From: Flavobacterium sp.
GTDB taxonomy: Bacteria > Bacteroidota > Bacteroidia > Flavobacteriales > Flavobacteriaceae
DNA length: 49,088 nucleotides
NCBI RefSeq assembly: GCF_023151265.1
Contig: NZ_JAKLJH010000029.1
Span: forward strand, 1-49,088
Direction of reading: 5' to 3'
The position numbers were made by a program, and so were the translations under genes. The notes beneath the pieces are model-generated. The model saw only the letters and a program-made list of their open reading frames with translations. It had not been told where the DNA came from and did no database searches. Of this stretch, positions 27,719 through 37,451 are shown piece after piece (positions within the stretch are counted from its first letter, which is position 1; every line of letters begins with the position of its first letter).

Positions 27719-28729
27719 TTATTTTTTTTCTGTTGCTAAAATAGCAATAAATTGTTGTATCGTTTCGTCTAAATTTGAAAAAGATTTTCCACCAGCGGCA
27801 TTGATGTGTCCACCTCCATTGAAATGATTTCGCGCAAATTGATTTACATCAAAATCACCTTGTGAACGGAATGAAATTTTGATAATTCCTTCTTCTTTGT
27901 TTTCGATGAAAATGGCAGTAAAATCAATTCCTTTGATGCTTAAACCGTAGTTTACGATTCCTTCTGTATCTCCTTTTTGATGCCCAAATTCGTTTAACTC
28001 GTCTTGGGTTAAAGTAATATAAGTTGTTTTGTATTCAGGAAGCATTTTCAAATTCTGAAGAGCTTTTCCTAATAACAACAAACGATTGTATGATGAATTA
28101 TCGAAAAGTAAATTATGAATTTCGCTGTTGTTGATGCCTTTTTCAATTAAATTGGCAACACATTTGTGAGTAGCACTGGTAGTTTTTGGAAAACGGAAAC
28201 TTCCAGAATCGGTAACAATTCCAGTATATAAACACGTTGCAACTGTTTTGTTGATTAGATTTTCAAAGCCTAATTGGTGAATAAAATCATACACCATTTC
28301 ACAAGTTGAACCATAAGCGGTATCTGAAAAAGTATATGTTGCATAACCATCTGGCGCTTGATGATGGTCAATCATTACACTTGGAACTGTTAGTGTTTTC
28401 AGTGCATTTTCCATTTGGTCACCAGTTCGATGCAAAGCGTTAAAATCTAATGTAAAAAGTAATTCAGTTTTTTCTAAAATGGCTTTACAAGTATCAAAAC
28501 TGCGTTCAAAAATTATAACTTTTTCGCTTTCTGGTAACCAATCTAAGAAATCGGGAAATTCGTTTGGAGCCATAACAATTACTTCATGTTGTAATTGTTT
28601 TAATGTGTGATATAAGCCTAAAGTTGAACCCATAGCGTCTCCATCTGGATTTCTATGTGGTACAATTGTAATTTTTTTTGGTGTAGCTAAAAGCGATTTT
28701 ATAGCTTCAATTTCGTGTATTTGCATCAT
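27719..28729 (-). CDS. DHH/DHHA1 phosphoesterase (NrnA-like bifunctional oligoribonuclease/PAP phosphatase)
   Basis: PHRNPDGDAMGSTLGLY, DHHQ, TGIVTDSGSFRFPKT, C-terminal FNGGGHINAAGG. Confidence 0.9.
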   Translation of the reverse strand: MMQIHEIEAIKSLLATPKKITIVPHRNPDGDAMGSTLGLYHTLKQLQHEVIVMAPNEFPDFLDWLPESEKVIIFERSFDTCKAILEKTELLFTLDFNALHRTGDQMENALKTLTVPSVMIDHHQAPDGYATYTFSDTAYGSTCEMVYDFIHQLGFENLINKTVATCLYTGIVTDSGSFRFPKTTSATHKCVANLIEKGINNSEIHNLLFDNSSYNRLLLLGKALQNLKMLPEYKTTYITLTQDELNEFGHQKGDTEGIVNYGLSIKGIDFTAIFIENKEEGIIKISFRSQGDFDVNQFARNHFNGGGHINAAGGKSFSNLDETIQQFIAILATEKK

Positions 28730-28773
28730 ACTGCGAATATATTATTTTGTAAGCTATTCTGCAATTATTATAC

Positions 28774-30795
28774 CTAACGTTTTAATGTAAAGTGTCCTTT
28801 TACCGATTTGCCGTTTGTTAATTTGATTTCAAACCAATAATCGCTTGCAGGTAAAAGATTTCCATTGAAAGTTCCGTTCCAGCCTTCACTCGAACCTGAT
28901 ATTTGTTTAAGTAATTTTCCATATCGGTCAAAAACGGTAATAATACTATTTTCTAAATTTCGTTTTTCGAGATTTTTAATATACCAAGTATCGTTGTACC
29001 CATCATTATTTGGAGTGAAATATTTTGGATAATCTAAAATGTAAAACGTTTCGAAAACAATACCACAACCTTTTTTGTCTTGAATATAAACCGTGTATTC
29101 GCCTGCATTCAGATTGCTGAAAACATTAGAATCTTGATAGTTAACTCCATCTAAAGAAAATTCATAATCACCTAAACTTGAAGCAGCAACTTGAATAATT
29201 GCTGAATTATTTTCTTGAAAATCGTTAATAATTATATCTTCAATTGTTGCAATTCCTGATGCTTCAATGGTAAACGTTTTAGTTTTAGAACAGTTTAAAG
29301 CATTGGTAAGTGTTACTTCATAAATTCCTCCTGAGTTTACTGTGATTTGTTGGGTAAACTGTGGTGGAATTGTATTCCATTCGTAAGATGAAAATCCGCT
29401 TCCAGCATCTAAAGTTAAAATAGAATCTTCGCAAAGACCGATAGTTTCATCTACTAAAATTGTATCAAATATATTTACTACTAAATTCACAGGATAATCA
29501 GAATAACAACCTTGAACATTCATGATTCTGGCATAAATGGTTTGATTGTTTGGAATTGTATTGGTATAATTTGTTGGCAAAGCAGTTGTGCTTGTAGGAA
29601 TTTCAAAAAATGAAACGACATAACCTGCAGGAAGATTAGTAAATAATAGATTTTTAATGTTATCTAAATTAAATACTGTTTTGCCATCTTGATTTGCGTC
29701 AGCATCACATTCTGTAAATAAATCCTGATTGATTACTAACGATTCTGCGTATTCGATTTTAAGTGTATTTGAAGGCGGAGAACACGTGGTGCCATAAAAA
29801 ATATCTACCGTATAATCTCCAGCTGATGTAATAGTATAAGTCGAATTTATTGCGCCTAGAATTTGATTCCCATTTTGAAACCATTGGTAACCCGTTGCTC
29901 CAACTTGAGTTGCATCAACAGTTAAAGTTTCGCCAGGACAAAGTGGATTTCCTGTTGCAATTAAGCGGTCTACTCCTAAATCGATTCCGAAATTAAAACT
30001 TCCACCTTTTAAGAATATGGCTGAGTCATAACGGTAATTTCCTTCATCTGCAATGACTAATTTAATATGATAAGTTTGACCAGGAACTACATCGGCTTGG
30101 GCTGTTAAAACGGTGGTTTGTCCATTAAAATTGGTAGGATGAGTAGTTCCGTTGAAAGCATCAAAATAAGCTGCATTTGCTGGCGGACAAATTGTGCCAG
30201 GACCACGAACGGTGTTCACTTTTACGGGTATATTTGTGCCAGGAATTATGGCTAAATTATCATAGGTAGTAGCACTTGCTTCTTTTAGTAAAAATGCAAA
30301 ACCATCAGTAAAATTACATTGATTAGAAGATGGACTTGTTAAATATTGTTCGGATGAAAAAATGTAATCAAAACTGATTCTATTTCCTAAGGGAATAAAA
30401 TCGAATTCTAAAACAGTAGCATTAAAAGTGTTACTTAATCCTAAAGCATCGTTTAAGTCAGAATCGCCATTCCAACCCATGCCACCACCGTCGTCTGAAA
30501 GATAACTATTTGGTCCGGGAGCGTTATTTATTTTTCCTGTAGAAAGAATAATTCCGTTTTCAAAAGGAAATGTAGTTCCTGTAGCATCAAAATAGCCAAA
30601 ACTTTTTTCTCCAGTGGCAAAATTTCCTCCTGAAACACTCACATTAAAAACGTTAGCACAAGGACTGTTGATTAAGATATCTTCAACTAAATCTTGCGGG
30701 GTGTAACTTTCATCAACCGAAATATTTTGTGCGTTTCCAAATTGGATTCCAAGCCCAAAAATTAAACAGAAAATGATATATTTTAATATACTCAT
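28774..30795 (-). CDS. Secreted protein with choice-of-anchor-L-like N-terminus and type B T9SS (gliding-associated) C-terminus
   Basis: Signal peptide; FENGIILSTGKI..GPN...FDYIFSSEQY; C-terminal YFTPNNDGYNDTWYIKNLE...ITVFDRYGKLLKQI...GWNGTFNGNLLPASDYWFEIKL. Confidence 0.9.
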   Translation of the reverse strand: MSILKYIIFCLIFGLGIQFGNAQNISVDESYTPQDLVEDILINSPCANVFNVSVSGGNFATGEKSFGYFDATGTTFPFENGIILSTGKINNAPGPNSYLSDDGGGMGWNGDSDLNDALGLSNTFNATVLEFDFIPLGNRISFDYIFSSEQYLTSPSSNQCNFTDGFAFLLKEASATTYDNLAIIPGTNIPVKVNTVRGPGTICPPANAAYFDAFNGTTHPTNFNGQTTVLTAQADVVPGQTYHIKLVIADEGNYRYDSAIFLKGGSFNFGIDLGVDRLIATGNPLCPGETLTVDATQVGATGYQWFQNGNQILGAINSTYTITSAGDYTVDIFYGTTCSPPSNTLKIEYAESLVINQDLFTECDADANQDGKTVFNLDNIKNLLFTNLPAGYVVSFFEIPTSTTALPTNYTNTIPNNQTIYARIMNVQGCYSDYPVNLVVNIFDTILVDETIGLCEDSILTLDAGSGFSSYEWNTIPPQFTQQITVNSGGIYEVTLTNALNCSKTKTFTIEASGIATIEDIIINDFQENNSAIIQVAASSLGDYEFSLDGVNYQDSNVFSNLNAGEYTVYIQDKKGCGIVFETFYILDYPKYFTPNNDGYNDTWYIKNLEKRNLENSIITVFDRYGKLLKQISGSSEGWNGTFNGNLLPASDYWFEIKLTNGKSVKGHFTLKR

Positions 30796-30811
30796 AGCAT
30801 CGGCAAAGATA

Positions 30812-31663
30812 CTACAAATCGCGCTTTTTCAAAATGTAATAAGATGTTAAAATAAATATAAATGTCCAGACTAAAACAATGCTGATTTGTGAGAAATGAA
30901 TGCTGTAATCTTTTGCGGCTTGAGCTCCTCCAACTGCATTTTCTATTGTTTTAATTGCGCTTAATCTGGTGATTGGTTCTTTTACTAAATTACTCATCGC
31001 TTCAATTGGAAAGTACTGAATAATAGTGTCTCCGAAGTTTTTATGTTTGTCATCGCCACCTAAGATTACAAATTTTACTATCCAATAAAAGATATTTTCT
31101 GCAACAAACCAAACAAATAAAAATCCCAAAGCAAAAGCACTTCGTTTTACTAAAATCCCTAAGAACAAACAGAAAGAGAAAAAGGCAAAAAGTTTGATGA
31201 AAAAAGCTAACAAATACTCTAAGTCTGTGAAAACGATTGATAATTCATTGTAGGAAGAAAATGAATATCCTAAAATTAATGACATTATGAATACAAAAAC
31301 TGTTGAAGCTATAGCAAAACTAGCAACAACTAAAAACTTAGAAAGTATAAATTCTTTTTTGCTTAAACCATCAATAAGGTTTTGTTTTAGCGTACCGTAA
31401 GTGTATTCATTTGCCATCATGGAAACAATTACAATAGCTAAAAATATCTTGAAAAATGCCGCAACATAAGTATTAAAATGCCAAATGTATGGGAAATTGA
31501 AAATTCCTTGGTCAGCAATTCTGATTTCGAAAGTTCCAATGCTAAATTTAATAGAAGCAATTAAGGCAATGAAACTTAATAAGACAAAATAGGTTAATAA
31601 TAAAACGCGACTGGCTTTGTTTTTCCAAATTTTTTGAAATTCTATAGAAAGTAATCTTTTCAT
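30812..31663 (-). CDS. ABC-2 type transporter permease
   Basis: Six hydrophobic segments; MANEYTYGTLKQNLIDGLSKKEFILSKF; adjacent to an ATPase gene. Confidence 0.85.
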   Translation of the reverse strand: MKRLLSIEFQKIWKNKASRVLLLTYFVLLSFIALIASIKFSIGTFEIRIADQGIFNFPYIWHFNTYVAAFFKIFLAIVIVSMMANEYTYGTLKQNLIDGLSKKEFILSKFLVVASFAIASTVFVFIMSLILGYSFSSYNELSIVFTDLEYLLAFFIKLFAFFSFCLFLGILVKRSAFALGFLFVWFVAENIFYWIVKFVILGGDDKHKNFGDTIIQYFPIEAMSNLVKEPITRLSAIKTIENAVGGAQAAKDYSIHFSQISIVLVWTFIFILTSYYILKKRDL

Positions 31664-31669
31664 CGGTGG

Positions 31670-32566
31670 TTAGTTTTTTGTTAATTCAAGGAATTGTTCT
31701 TCAAGGCTGTTTTTTCTTTTTACAAGGTGTTCTAAAACAATGTTTTGCTCAAATAAGTATGAATTCAAATCCTGAGCAGCAATGTCTTGTTTTAAATACA
31801 CCAAAAGTTTTCCATCTTCTTCAATAGTGTTTTCTATAAAAGAATGTTGGTCTAAAACGGATTTTAATTGAACAATATCATTTGATTTTAGTTCGAAGAA
31901 ACTGTTGTTCTCAATCATGTTATGCACGGTTCCTTGATACAACATTTCGCCTTTTCGTAAAACTACCACATGACTACACACTTTTTCTACTTCGTCTAAC
32001 AAATGCGAAGCCAATAAAATGGTTGTTCCTTGTGATGCAATTACTTTAATAATATCTCGAATTTGACGAATTCCTTGCGGATCTAAACCGTTGGTAGGTT
32101 CATCTAAGATTAGGATTTCTGGATCGTTTAATAGGGCAGAAGCAATAGCTAAACGTTGTTTCATTCCTAAAGAATAAGTTTTGAATTTGTCGTTTTTGCG
32201 TTCTAAAAGTCCTACTAATTCTAATTTCTCGTCTACTTTTGAAAATGGCGTCCCCTTGATTTTACAAACCAATTCCAAATTTTCTTTGGCCGTCATGTAT
32301 GGGTAAAAGTTCGGTCGTTCGATGATGGCACCTACTTTTTTCAAGGCGTCATGTGTTGCAACTTTTCCGCCAAACCATTCAAAATCGCCTGAAGTTTTAT
32401 TGACAACATTTAATACAATTCCTAAAGTGGTTGATTTTCCAGAGCCGTTGGGTCCAAGAATTCCGTAAACATTTCCTTTTTTGATTTCAAAAGACACGTT
32501 TTTAACTGCGTGCAAATGTTTATTGAAAATCTTGTTTAGATTCGAGATTTTTAAAATGGTTTCCAA
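31670..32566 (-). CDS. ABC transporter ATP-binding protein
   Basis: Walker A GPNGSGKST, signature YSLGMKQRLAIASAL, Walker B LILDEPTNGLDPQG. Confidence 0.95.
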   Translation of the reverse strand: METILKISNLNKIFNKHLHAVKNVSFEIKKGNVYGILGPNGSGKSTTLGIVLNVVNKTSGDFEWFGGKVATHDALKKVGAIIERPNFYPYMTAKENLELVCKIKGTPFSKVDEKLELVGLLERKNDKFKTYSLGMKQRLAIASALLNDPEILILDEPTNGLDPQGIRQIRDIIKVIASQGTTILLASHLLDEVEKVCSHVVVLRKGEMLYQGTVHNMIENNSFFELKSNDIVQLKSVLDQHSFIENTIEEDGKLLVYLKQDIAAQDLNSYLFEQNIVLEHLVKRKNSLEEQFLELTKN

Positions 32567-32640
32567 GTTTGTTCGTTTTTTGATTTAAATATAAGACGAA
32601 CGAATTTTAGATTTGTTACGGATTAAATTTATTGCAAATA

Positions 32641-32676
32641 AAAAATCCCTAACATTATGGCTTGGTCAGGGATTTT
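32641..32676. terminator. Stem-loop in the gap between the AarF and ABC genes
   Basis: AAAATCCCT...AGGGATTTT with an 18-nt loop. Confidence 0.5.
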
Positions 32677-32695
32677 AAGTAAACTTGGAGCAAAA

Positions 32696-34006
32696 TTAAT
32701 ATTGTATAAAGTTGTTGATTTTTACATTTTTAGCTTTTAAATCGTGCATTAAATTGTATAAACCAAAGAAGGTTCTATTGATATAAATGAAATGTTTGGA
32801 ACCGCGATTTCCGTTCATGTTTCTTAATTCGGTGCTTTTTGAATAGCGTTCGCCTAAATCGGCAATTTGACCGAAAAATTCTTCGTCTGAAAAATCAAAT
32901 TCTTCTGCATGAAATGGTCTTGCGAATAAACTTAATAATTCGTGAAACATTGCTGTGAAAAACTCGGTTTCTTCTTTAGAATCGTCTGTTCTTAATATTT
33001 CTAACTCATAAAGTTTCGATTTAAAGAATTCAGGATTGTTCAAGTTTTCTTTTTTCGCCAATTCAAAATACGGTACATAAAAATCATTCGGAACTTCTTT
33101 GATACACCCAAAATCCAATGCAATTAGTTTAGTATCTTTCGTTATTAAGAAGTTTCCAGGATGTGGATCGGCATGTACCTTTTTCAAATTGTGCATTTGG
33201 AACATATAAAAATCCCAAAGCGTTTGTCCTAAAATATTCGATTTTTCAGTATCAGTATTATGAGCAGTGAATTCTGATAAATGCTCACCTGTCATCCAAT
33301 CCATCGTGATGATTTTCTCTGAAGACCAATCTGGATAATACTTTGGAAAAATCAAATTTGGGATGTTTTGACAAGCTTCGGCCATTTCAATACTTTGTTT
33401 GACTTCGTTGATGTAATTGGTTTCTTCAATCAATTTGTCTTCAACTTCTTTAAAGTATTTATCGGAATCTTTTCCTTTAATATTGAACATTTTTATCGCA
33501 ATTGGTTTTACCATTGCCAAATCTGAACTAATACTTTCAGCCACTCCAGGATATTGAATTTTCACAGCAAGATTTTTCCCATCCTTGCTCGCTTGGTGCA
33601 CTTGACCAATGCTCGCAGCGTTTATTGAAGTGGCGTTAAAAGTGTCAAATATTTCGTTTGGCTGTTTACCAAAGTAATTTTTAAAGGTTTTGTTTACCAA
33701 TGGTGGCGATAATGGTGGAACCGAAAATTGTGCCAATGAAAATTTCTCCACATAAGCACGAGGCAAAATACTTTTGTCCATGCTTAGCATTTGCGCTACT
33801 TTCAAAGCGCTACCCTTCATTTGTTTTAACCCGTCGTAAATGTCAGAAGCGTTGTTTAAATTCAGATTTTCTTTGGCTTCTTCTTCGGTTTTAGTGATTT
33901 TGTCACCGTAATATTTAAGATAATTCACACCTACTTTTGCACCGGTTTGAATCAGTTTAGAAGCACGTTGAATTTTTGATGTTGGGATACTATCGATTGT
34001 TTTCAT
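32696..34006 (-). CDS. AarF/ABC1/UbiB-family atypical kinase
   Basis: LKQMKGSALKVAQMLSMD, INAASIGQVHQA, VHADPHPGNFLI, LDFGCIKE. Start MKTIDSIPTSKIQRASK at 34006 favoured over 34060. Confidence 0.92.
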   Translation of the reverse strand: MKTIDSIPTSKIQRASKLIQTGAKVGVNYLKYYGDKITKTEEEAKENLNLNNASDIYDGLKQMKGSALKVAQMLSMDKSILPRAYVEKFSLAQFSVPPLSPPLVNKTFKNYFGKQPNEIFDTFNATSINAASIGQVHQASKDGKNLAVKIQYPGVAESISSDLAMVKPIAIKMFNIKGKDSDKYFKEVEDKLIEETNYINEVKQSIEMAEACQNIPNLIFPKYYPDWSSEKIITMDWMTGEHLSEFTAHNTDTEKSNILGQTLWDFYMFQMHNLKKVHADPHPGNFLITKDTKLIALDFGCIKEVPNDFYVPYFELAKKENLNNPEFFKSKLYELEILRTDDSKEETEFFTAMFHELLSLFARPFHAEEFDFSDEEFFGQIADLGERYSKSTELRNMNGNRGSKHFIYINRTFFGLYNLMHDLKAKNVKINNFIQY

Positions 34007-34010
34007 GTGA

Positions 34011-34670
34011 TTACATTTTAAATGAGCTTCTTTCTTGCCACATGAATTTTCCAAAATCAATTAAACTTTTGAATGGAGTAGTATCCATTAAATCAAAACT
34101 AGTATTAACTGATTTTTCAATGAAAATATCGGTTTTTTCGAATGAAATTGAGGTGTCTTCAATCCAAAATTTTAGAGTGAATAAAAATTGGAACCAAGCC
34201 ATTTCACTAATTGTTTTCTCTTGAAATTCGATTAATTTTTCTTGTTTTAAATCGATTTTTTCAATTTCTAAAGTGTCGTAAAACTGTTTGAAGCTTTTTC
34301 TTAATTCACTTAGTTTGGATAAACTTTTCAATTTGTTTTTGTCTTCTTTCAACAATGCAACAACAAAACTTCTGTTTGCCGTTAGCATTTCGAAATAAGT
34401 GAAATAGAAACTCAACAATTGCGTGCGAGCATCGTAAGAAGCGAATTCTTCACTATTTCCTAATAATTCTAATGTATTATCGAACAGCGAAGTGAAAAAG
34501 TTTTGCTCAATTTGGTTAAAAGAAGCATAGTGTTTGTAAAACAAACCTTCCTCAAAACCAGCATGTTTGGCAAACAAATAAACCGATTTCGGTTGCTTGT
34601 TGTGTTCTAAGAAATAATCGATGTATAAACTTAAAATGCCTTCTTTGTTTATTTCTTTCTTCTTTGCCAT
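34011..34670 (-). CDS. TetR-family transcriptional regulator
   Basis: N-terminal HTH-like MAKKKEINKEGILSLYIDYFLEHNKQPKSVYLFAKHAGFEEGLFYKHYASF. Confidence 0.75.
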   Translation of the reverse strand: MAKKKEINKEGILSLYIDYFLEHNKQPKSVYLFAKHAGFEEGLFYKHYASFNQIEQNFFTSLFDNTLELLGNSEEFASYDARTQLLSFYFTYFEMLTANRSFVVALLKEDKNKLKSLSKLSELRKSFKQFYDTLEIEKIDLKQEKLIEFQEKTISEMAWFQFLFTLKFWIEDTSISFEKTDIFIEKSVNTSFDLMDTTPFKSLIDFGKFMWQERSSFKM

Positions 34671-34688
34671 GATTCTAAATATTTTTCT

Positions 34689-34696
34689 CAAAGGTA
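34689..34696 (-). promoter_or_regulatory. -7 promoter element (TACCTTTG) for the TetR-AarF operon
   Basis: Reverse complement of CAAAGGTA, 19 nt upstream of the 34670 start. Confidence 0.55.
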
Positions 34697-34757
34697 CAGA
34701 ATGTTTAATTTAAAACCAAAAATGTTAAACAAAATATTTTGTTAAAGTTCTTTCAAA

Positions 34758-34792
34758 AAAAACCTCAAGTACATTGCTGTAATTGAGGTTTA
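34758..34792 (-). terminator. Terminator after the nucleoid-associated protein gene
   Basis: Minus-strand AAACCTCAA...TTGAGGTTTTTTTT. Confidence 0.7.
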
Positions 34793-34812
34793 ATAATTTG
34801 TATGTAAACTGT

Positions 34813-35871
34813 TTACGATTTCTGCTCTTTGTTAAAGTAAACCAAGTAATAATACATTTGTTTTTCTTCGTCCCAACCTTTCTCCACGAATTTCTCCGCA
34901 CTTTCTGGGTTAATGAAATCCAATTTGATTTGGATATTCGTATCCAATTGAATCGTATTTTTTAACGTACGACGAACATCAGTAACCGCAGCATTTGCAA
35001 TTGGGAAACTTGAAACGTCTTCGATGCTGTATTTCGCACCTTTATCTACTTTATAATTTTTGAATTCTGGAATGAACTCAGGATTTTGCATTACTTCGTT
35101 CAGGAAAGCCGTTTCTTCAAACTCATCATTTTTCGCAAAGTGGTTGATAGCACGGTTCATGAATAATACTTCTTGTTGTTTGTCTTCAGCAGGTAAAACA
35201 ACTTCTTTAGCAAACTCTTGACAGAATTTTAAGTATTTCTTCGTCATGAAGTTTTCATCTTGAAACGCATCAACCGATAAGAAATGCTCTAACCAATAAC
35301 GTGCATCGTAACGGTTGCTATCAACGGTTAAAATTTTGTAGCCTTCTTCTTTTTTGTAGTTGAAAATGATACAACCTTTGTCCAACTTATTCAAGTTGAT
35401 TCCTTGTTGTAAAATCATTTCTAAGTTGCTTCCGTTTTCTTCAAATTGTAAGAAATCGGTTTGTACTTCACTTTTGAAAACACCAATAGCATCAACTACA
35501 TTATTATCGATAGAAACGTGTGTAAAATAGGCTACATACACTTCTCCGTTTTTAATATGTGGATGATTTGATTGCTCAAAAAGGTGTTTTGTGATTTTTT
35601 TAGAAACGTTGTGAATTTCGCTAGGATTATTGAAAACTTCGGTAGCAAAATTGTACATCTCGTTGTATTCTAAATCTACTTCATGAGCAAACTGAAAGTA
35701 GTTTTCTTCTTTTTCTCTAAAAGGTTTAAAGAAAAATTCCTTCAACAAAGGCATGATTTCATCATTCAATCCGTATGGATTTTCAGATAAGAAAATAGCT
35801 TCATTTCTGCTTTTATTTCCTACCCTATGAATTGATAGGTTTTCGATATGTGCGTTAAATAAGTTGATCAT
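34813..35871 (-). CDS. Nucleoid-associated protein (YejK/NdpA-like)
   Basis: 352 aa; ISIHRVGNKSRNEAIFLSE, DEKGCIIFNYKK-type pattern, C-terminal FINPESAEKFVEKGWDEEKQMYYYLVYF. Confidence 0.75.
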   Translation of the reverse strand: MINLFNAHIENLSIHRVGNKSRNEAIFLSENPYGLNDEIMPLLKEFFFKPFREKEENYFQFAHEVDLEYNEMYNFATEVFNNPSEIHNVSKKITKHLFEQSNHPHIKNGEVYVAYFTHVSIDNNVVDAIGVFKSEVQTDFLQFEENGSNLEMILQQGINLNKLDKGCIIFNYKKEEGYKILTVDSNRYDARYWLEHFLSVDAFQDENFMTKKYLKFCQEFAKEVVLPAEDKQQEVLFMNRAINHFAKNDEFEETAFLNEVMQNPEFIPEFKNYKVDKGAKYSIEDVSSFPIANAAVTDVRRTLKNTIQLDTNIQIKLDFINPESAEKFVEKGWDEEKQMYYYLVYFNKEQKS

Positions 35872-35974
35872 TTTTAAATTTAAGTTTAAAAGGTTAGGAG
35901 TTTAGAAGTTTAAAAGAGTTTGTAAGGAGTATTTTCCTTATAAGCTTTTAACATATCAACTTTTAACCCATTTT

Positions 35975-36526
35975 TTAATTCCAATTTTCTTCAAATCCCA
36001 TGTCTTCGAAGCTGTCATCGCCATCAAACATGTCGAAATCATCGTCATCGAAATCGTCTTCAAAGTCACCGTAAATATCGTCATTAGAAATATCACCTCT
36101 TAATCCGCTTTGACCTGCTTCTGCTGGTAATTCGCCATGAGAAAATAATAAAGCTGGATAAGTTTCACCTGCTTCTTTTTCTTCTTCAATAGCAGCTAAT
36201 TCCACGAAGAATGTCCACATGCTAAAGAAATCATATACATACACCATTTTGGTATTGTCTTGGTGCATCAAATCTTCAATTTTGAAGTCTACCATCGTTT
36301 TCATTTCACCAGGAACTTCTCCGGTATCAAACAATGGAATTTCGTCTTCTTCGTTCCAAGTCCAATCGTCTTCACAAGTAAAGAATGAACCTGTTTCTGT
36401 TCCATCAAAGCCAAAAGCGTTTACGATAGCATTGTGTAAATCTTCTAAGGTGTTGTCGCTTTCAATGGCAATATCTCTAAAAATATCTTCTTCAGCATCG
36501 AGAATCACTCGGAATTTGTAAATCAT
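35975..36526 (-). CDS. pRiA4b ORF-3-like (IS1096 passenger TnpR-like) protein with acidic C-terminal tail
   Basis: IYKFRVILD...IWRDI-type N-terminus, LHNAIVNAFGFDGTETGSFFT, YVYDFFSMWTFFVELA; Asp-rich C-terminus. Confidence 0.8.
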   Translation of the reverse strand: MIYKFRVILDAEEDIFRDIAIESDNTLEDLHNAIVNAFGFDGTETGSFFTCEDDWTWNEEDEIPLFDTGEVPGEMKTMVDFKIEDLMHQDNTKMVYVYDFFSMWTFFVELAAIEEEKEAGETYPALLFSHGELPAEAGQSGLRGDISNDDIYGDFEDDFDDDDFDMFDGDDSFEDMGFEENWN

Positions 36527-36549
36527 AATCTTTGAAATTTTAAGAAATG

Positions 36550-36557
36550 CAAAAGTA
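36550..36557 (-). promoter_or_regulatory. -7 promoter element (TACTTTTG) for the pRiA4b ORF-3-like gene
   Basis: Reverse complement of CAAAAGTA, 24 nt upstream of the start. Confidence 0.5.
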
Positions 36558-36607
36558 ATTATTATTTATGAGAAACTTTTTTGCTTTTGCGATTTGTTGA
36601 TAAGATT

Positions 36608-37424
36608 TTAAAATATGGATAATGAGGTTTCAGTCGTTAATCGTTCTAAGGTTTCCAAGCCATAAAATGAATTTCCTTTTTTGTTTAATTTCGGACTCCA
36701 AACCGCTACCGTATAATGATTTGGAAAAACTGCAACTACGCCACCACCAACACCACTTTTTCCTGGAAGTCCCACTTTAAACGTAAATTCGCCTGCTTGA
36801 TCATAAAAACCACACATTTGCATTAAGGCATTCATGCGTTTGCATTTGCTAGTCGAAAGGAATTTTTTATCACTTTTTGGAATTACGCCATTATTAGCAA
36901 ATACTTGAAAGCACTTAGCCAAATCAACGCAAGTCATTTCAATAGAACATTGATGGTAATAAAAATCTAAAACTGCTTCGGGTTCGTTTTTGATGTTCCC
37001 AAAGGATTTGATAAAGTTTACTAAAGCTGCATTTCTATAACCAAAAGCTTTTTCGGATTGTGCTACATTTTTGTTGTAATTGATATTTGGATTTTCTGTC
37101 AGTTCTCTTACGAAATCAAGAAGGAATGCTTTTGGATTTTCAAAATGATCTAACATTAAATCGGCAACAACTAAAGCACCAGCATTGATAAATGGATTTC
37201 TTGGAATACCATTTTCATTTTCCAATTGTACTAAGGAATTAAATGAATTTCCAGAAGGTTCGTAACCAACGCGTTCCCATAAATCGTTTCCAATTTTAGA
37301 ATGCAATTCCGAATTTATTGGCATCAATTTTTGCTAATTCTGGAATGTAATCGGCTACTTTTCCGGTGTTTTCGATTTGTATGACTTCGTTGTAAATTCC
37401 GTCTAAAATATCTTGGTATGCCAT
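36608..37424 (-). pseudogene. glsA: Glutaminase disrupted by an internal frameshifting deletion
   Basis: N-terminal fragment 37424->37296: MAYQDILDGIYNEVIQIENTGKVADYIPELAKIDANKFGIAF*. The C-terminal part continues in a different frame (...GNDLWERVGYEPSGNSFNSLVQLENENGIPRNPFINAGALVV...GLPGKSGVGGGVVAVFP). The FSIQSISKVF-type catalytic segment is absent. Confidence 0.8.
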
Positions 37425-37451
37425 GAAACTAATTTTGGTAAAAATAGTTAC

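Noticed and set aside
35975-36526. IS1096-passenger-like protein as evidence of an insertion sequence
   Set aside because: No transposase, terminal inverted repeats or target duplication visible around it.
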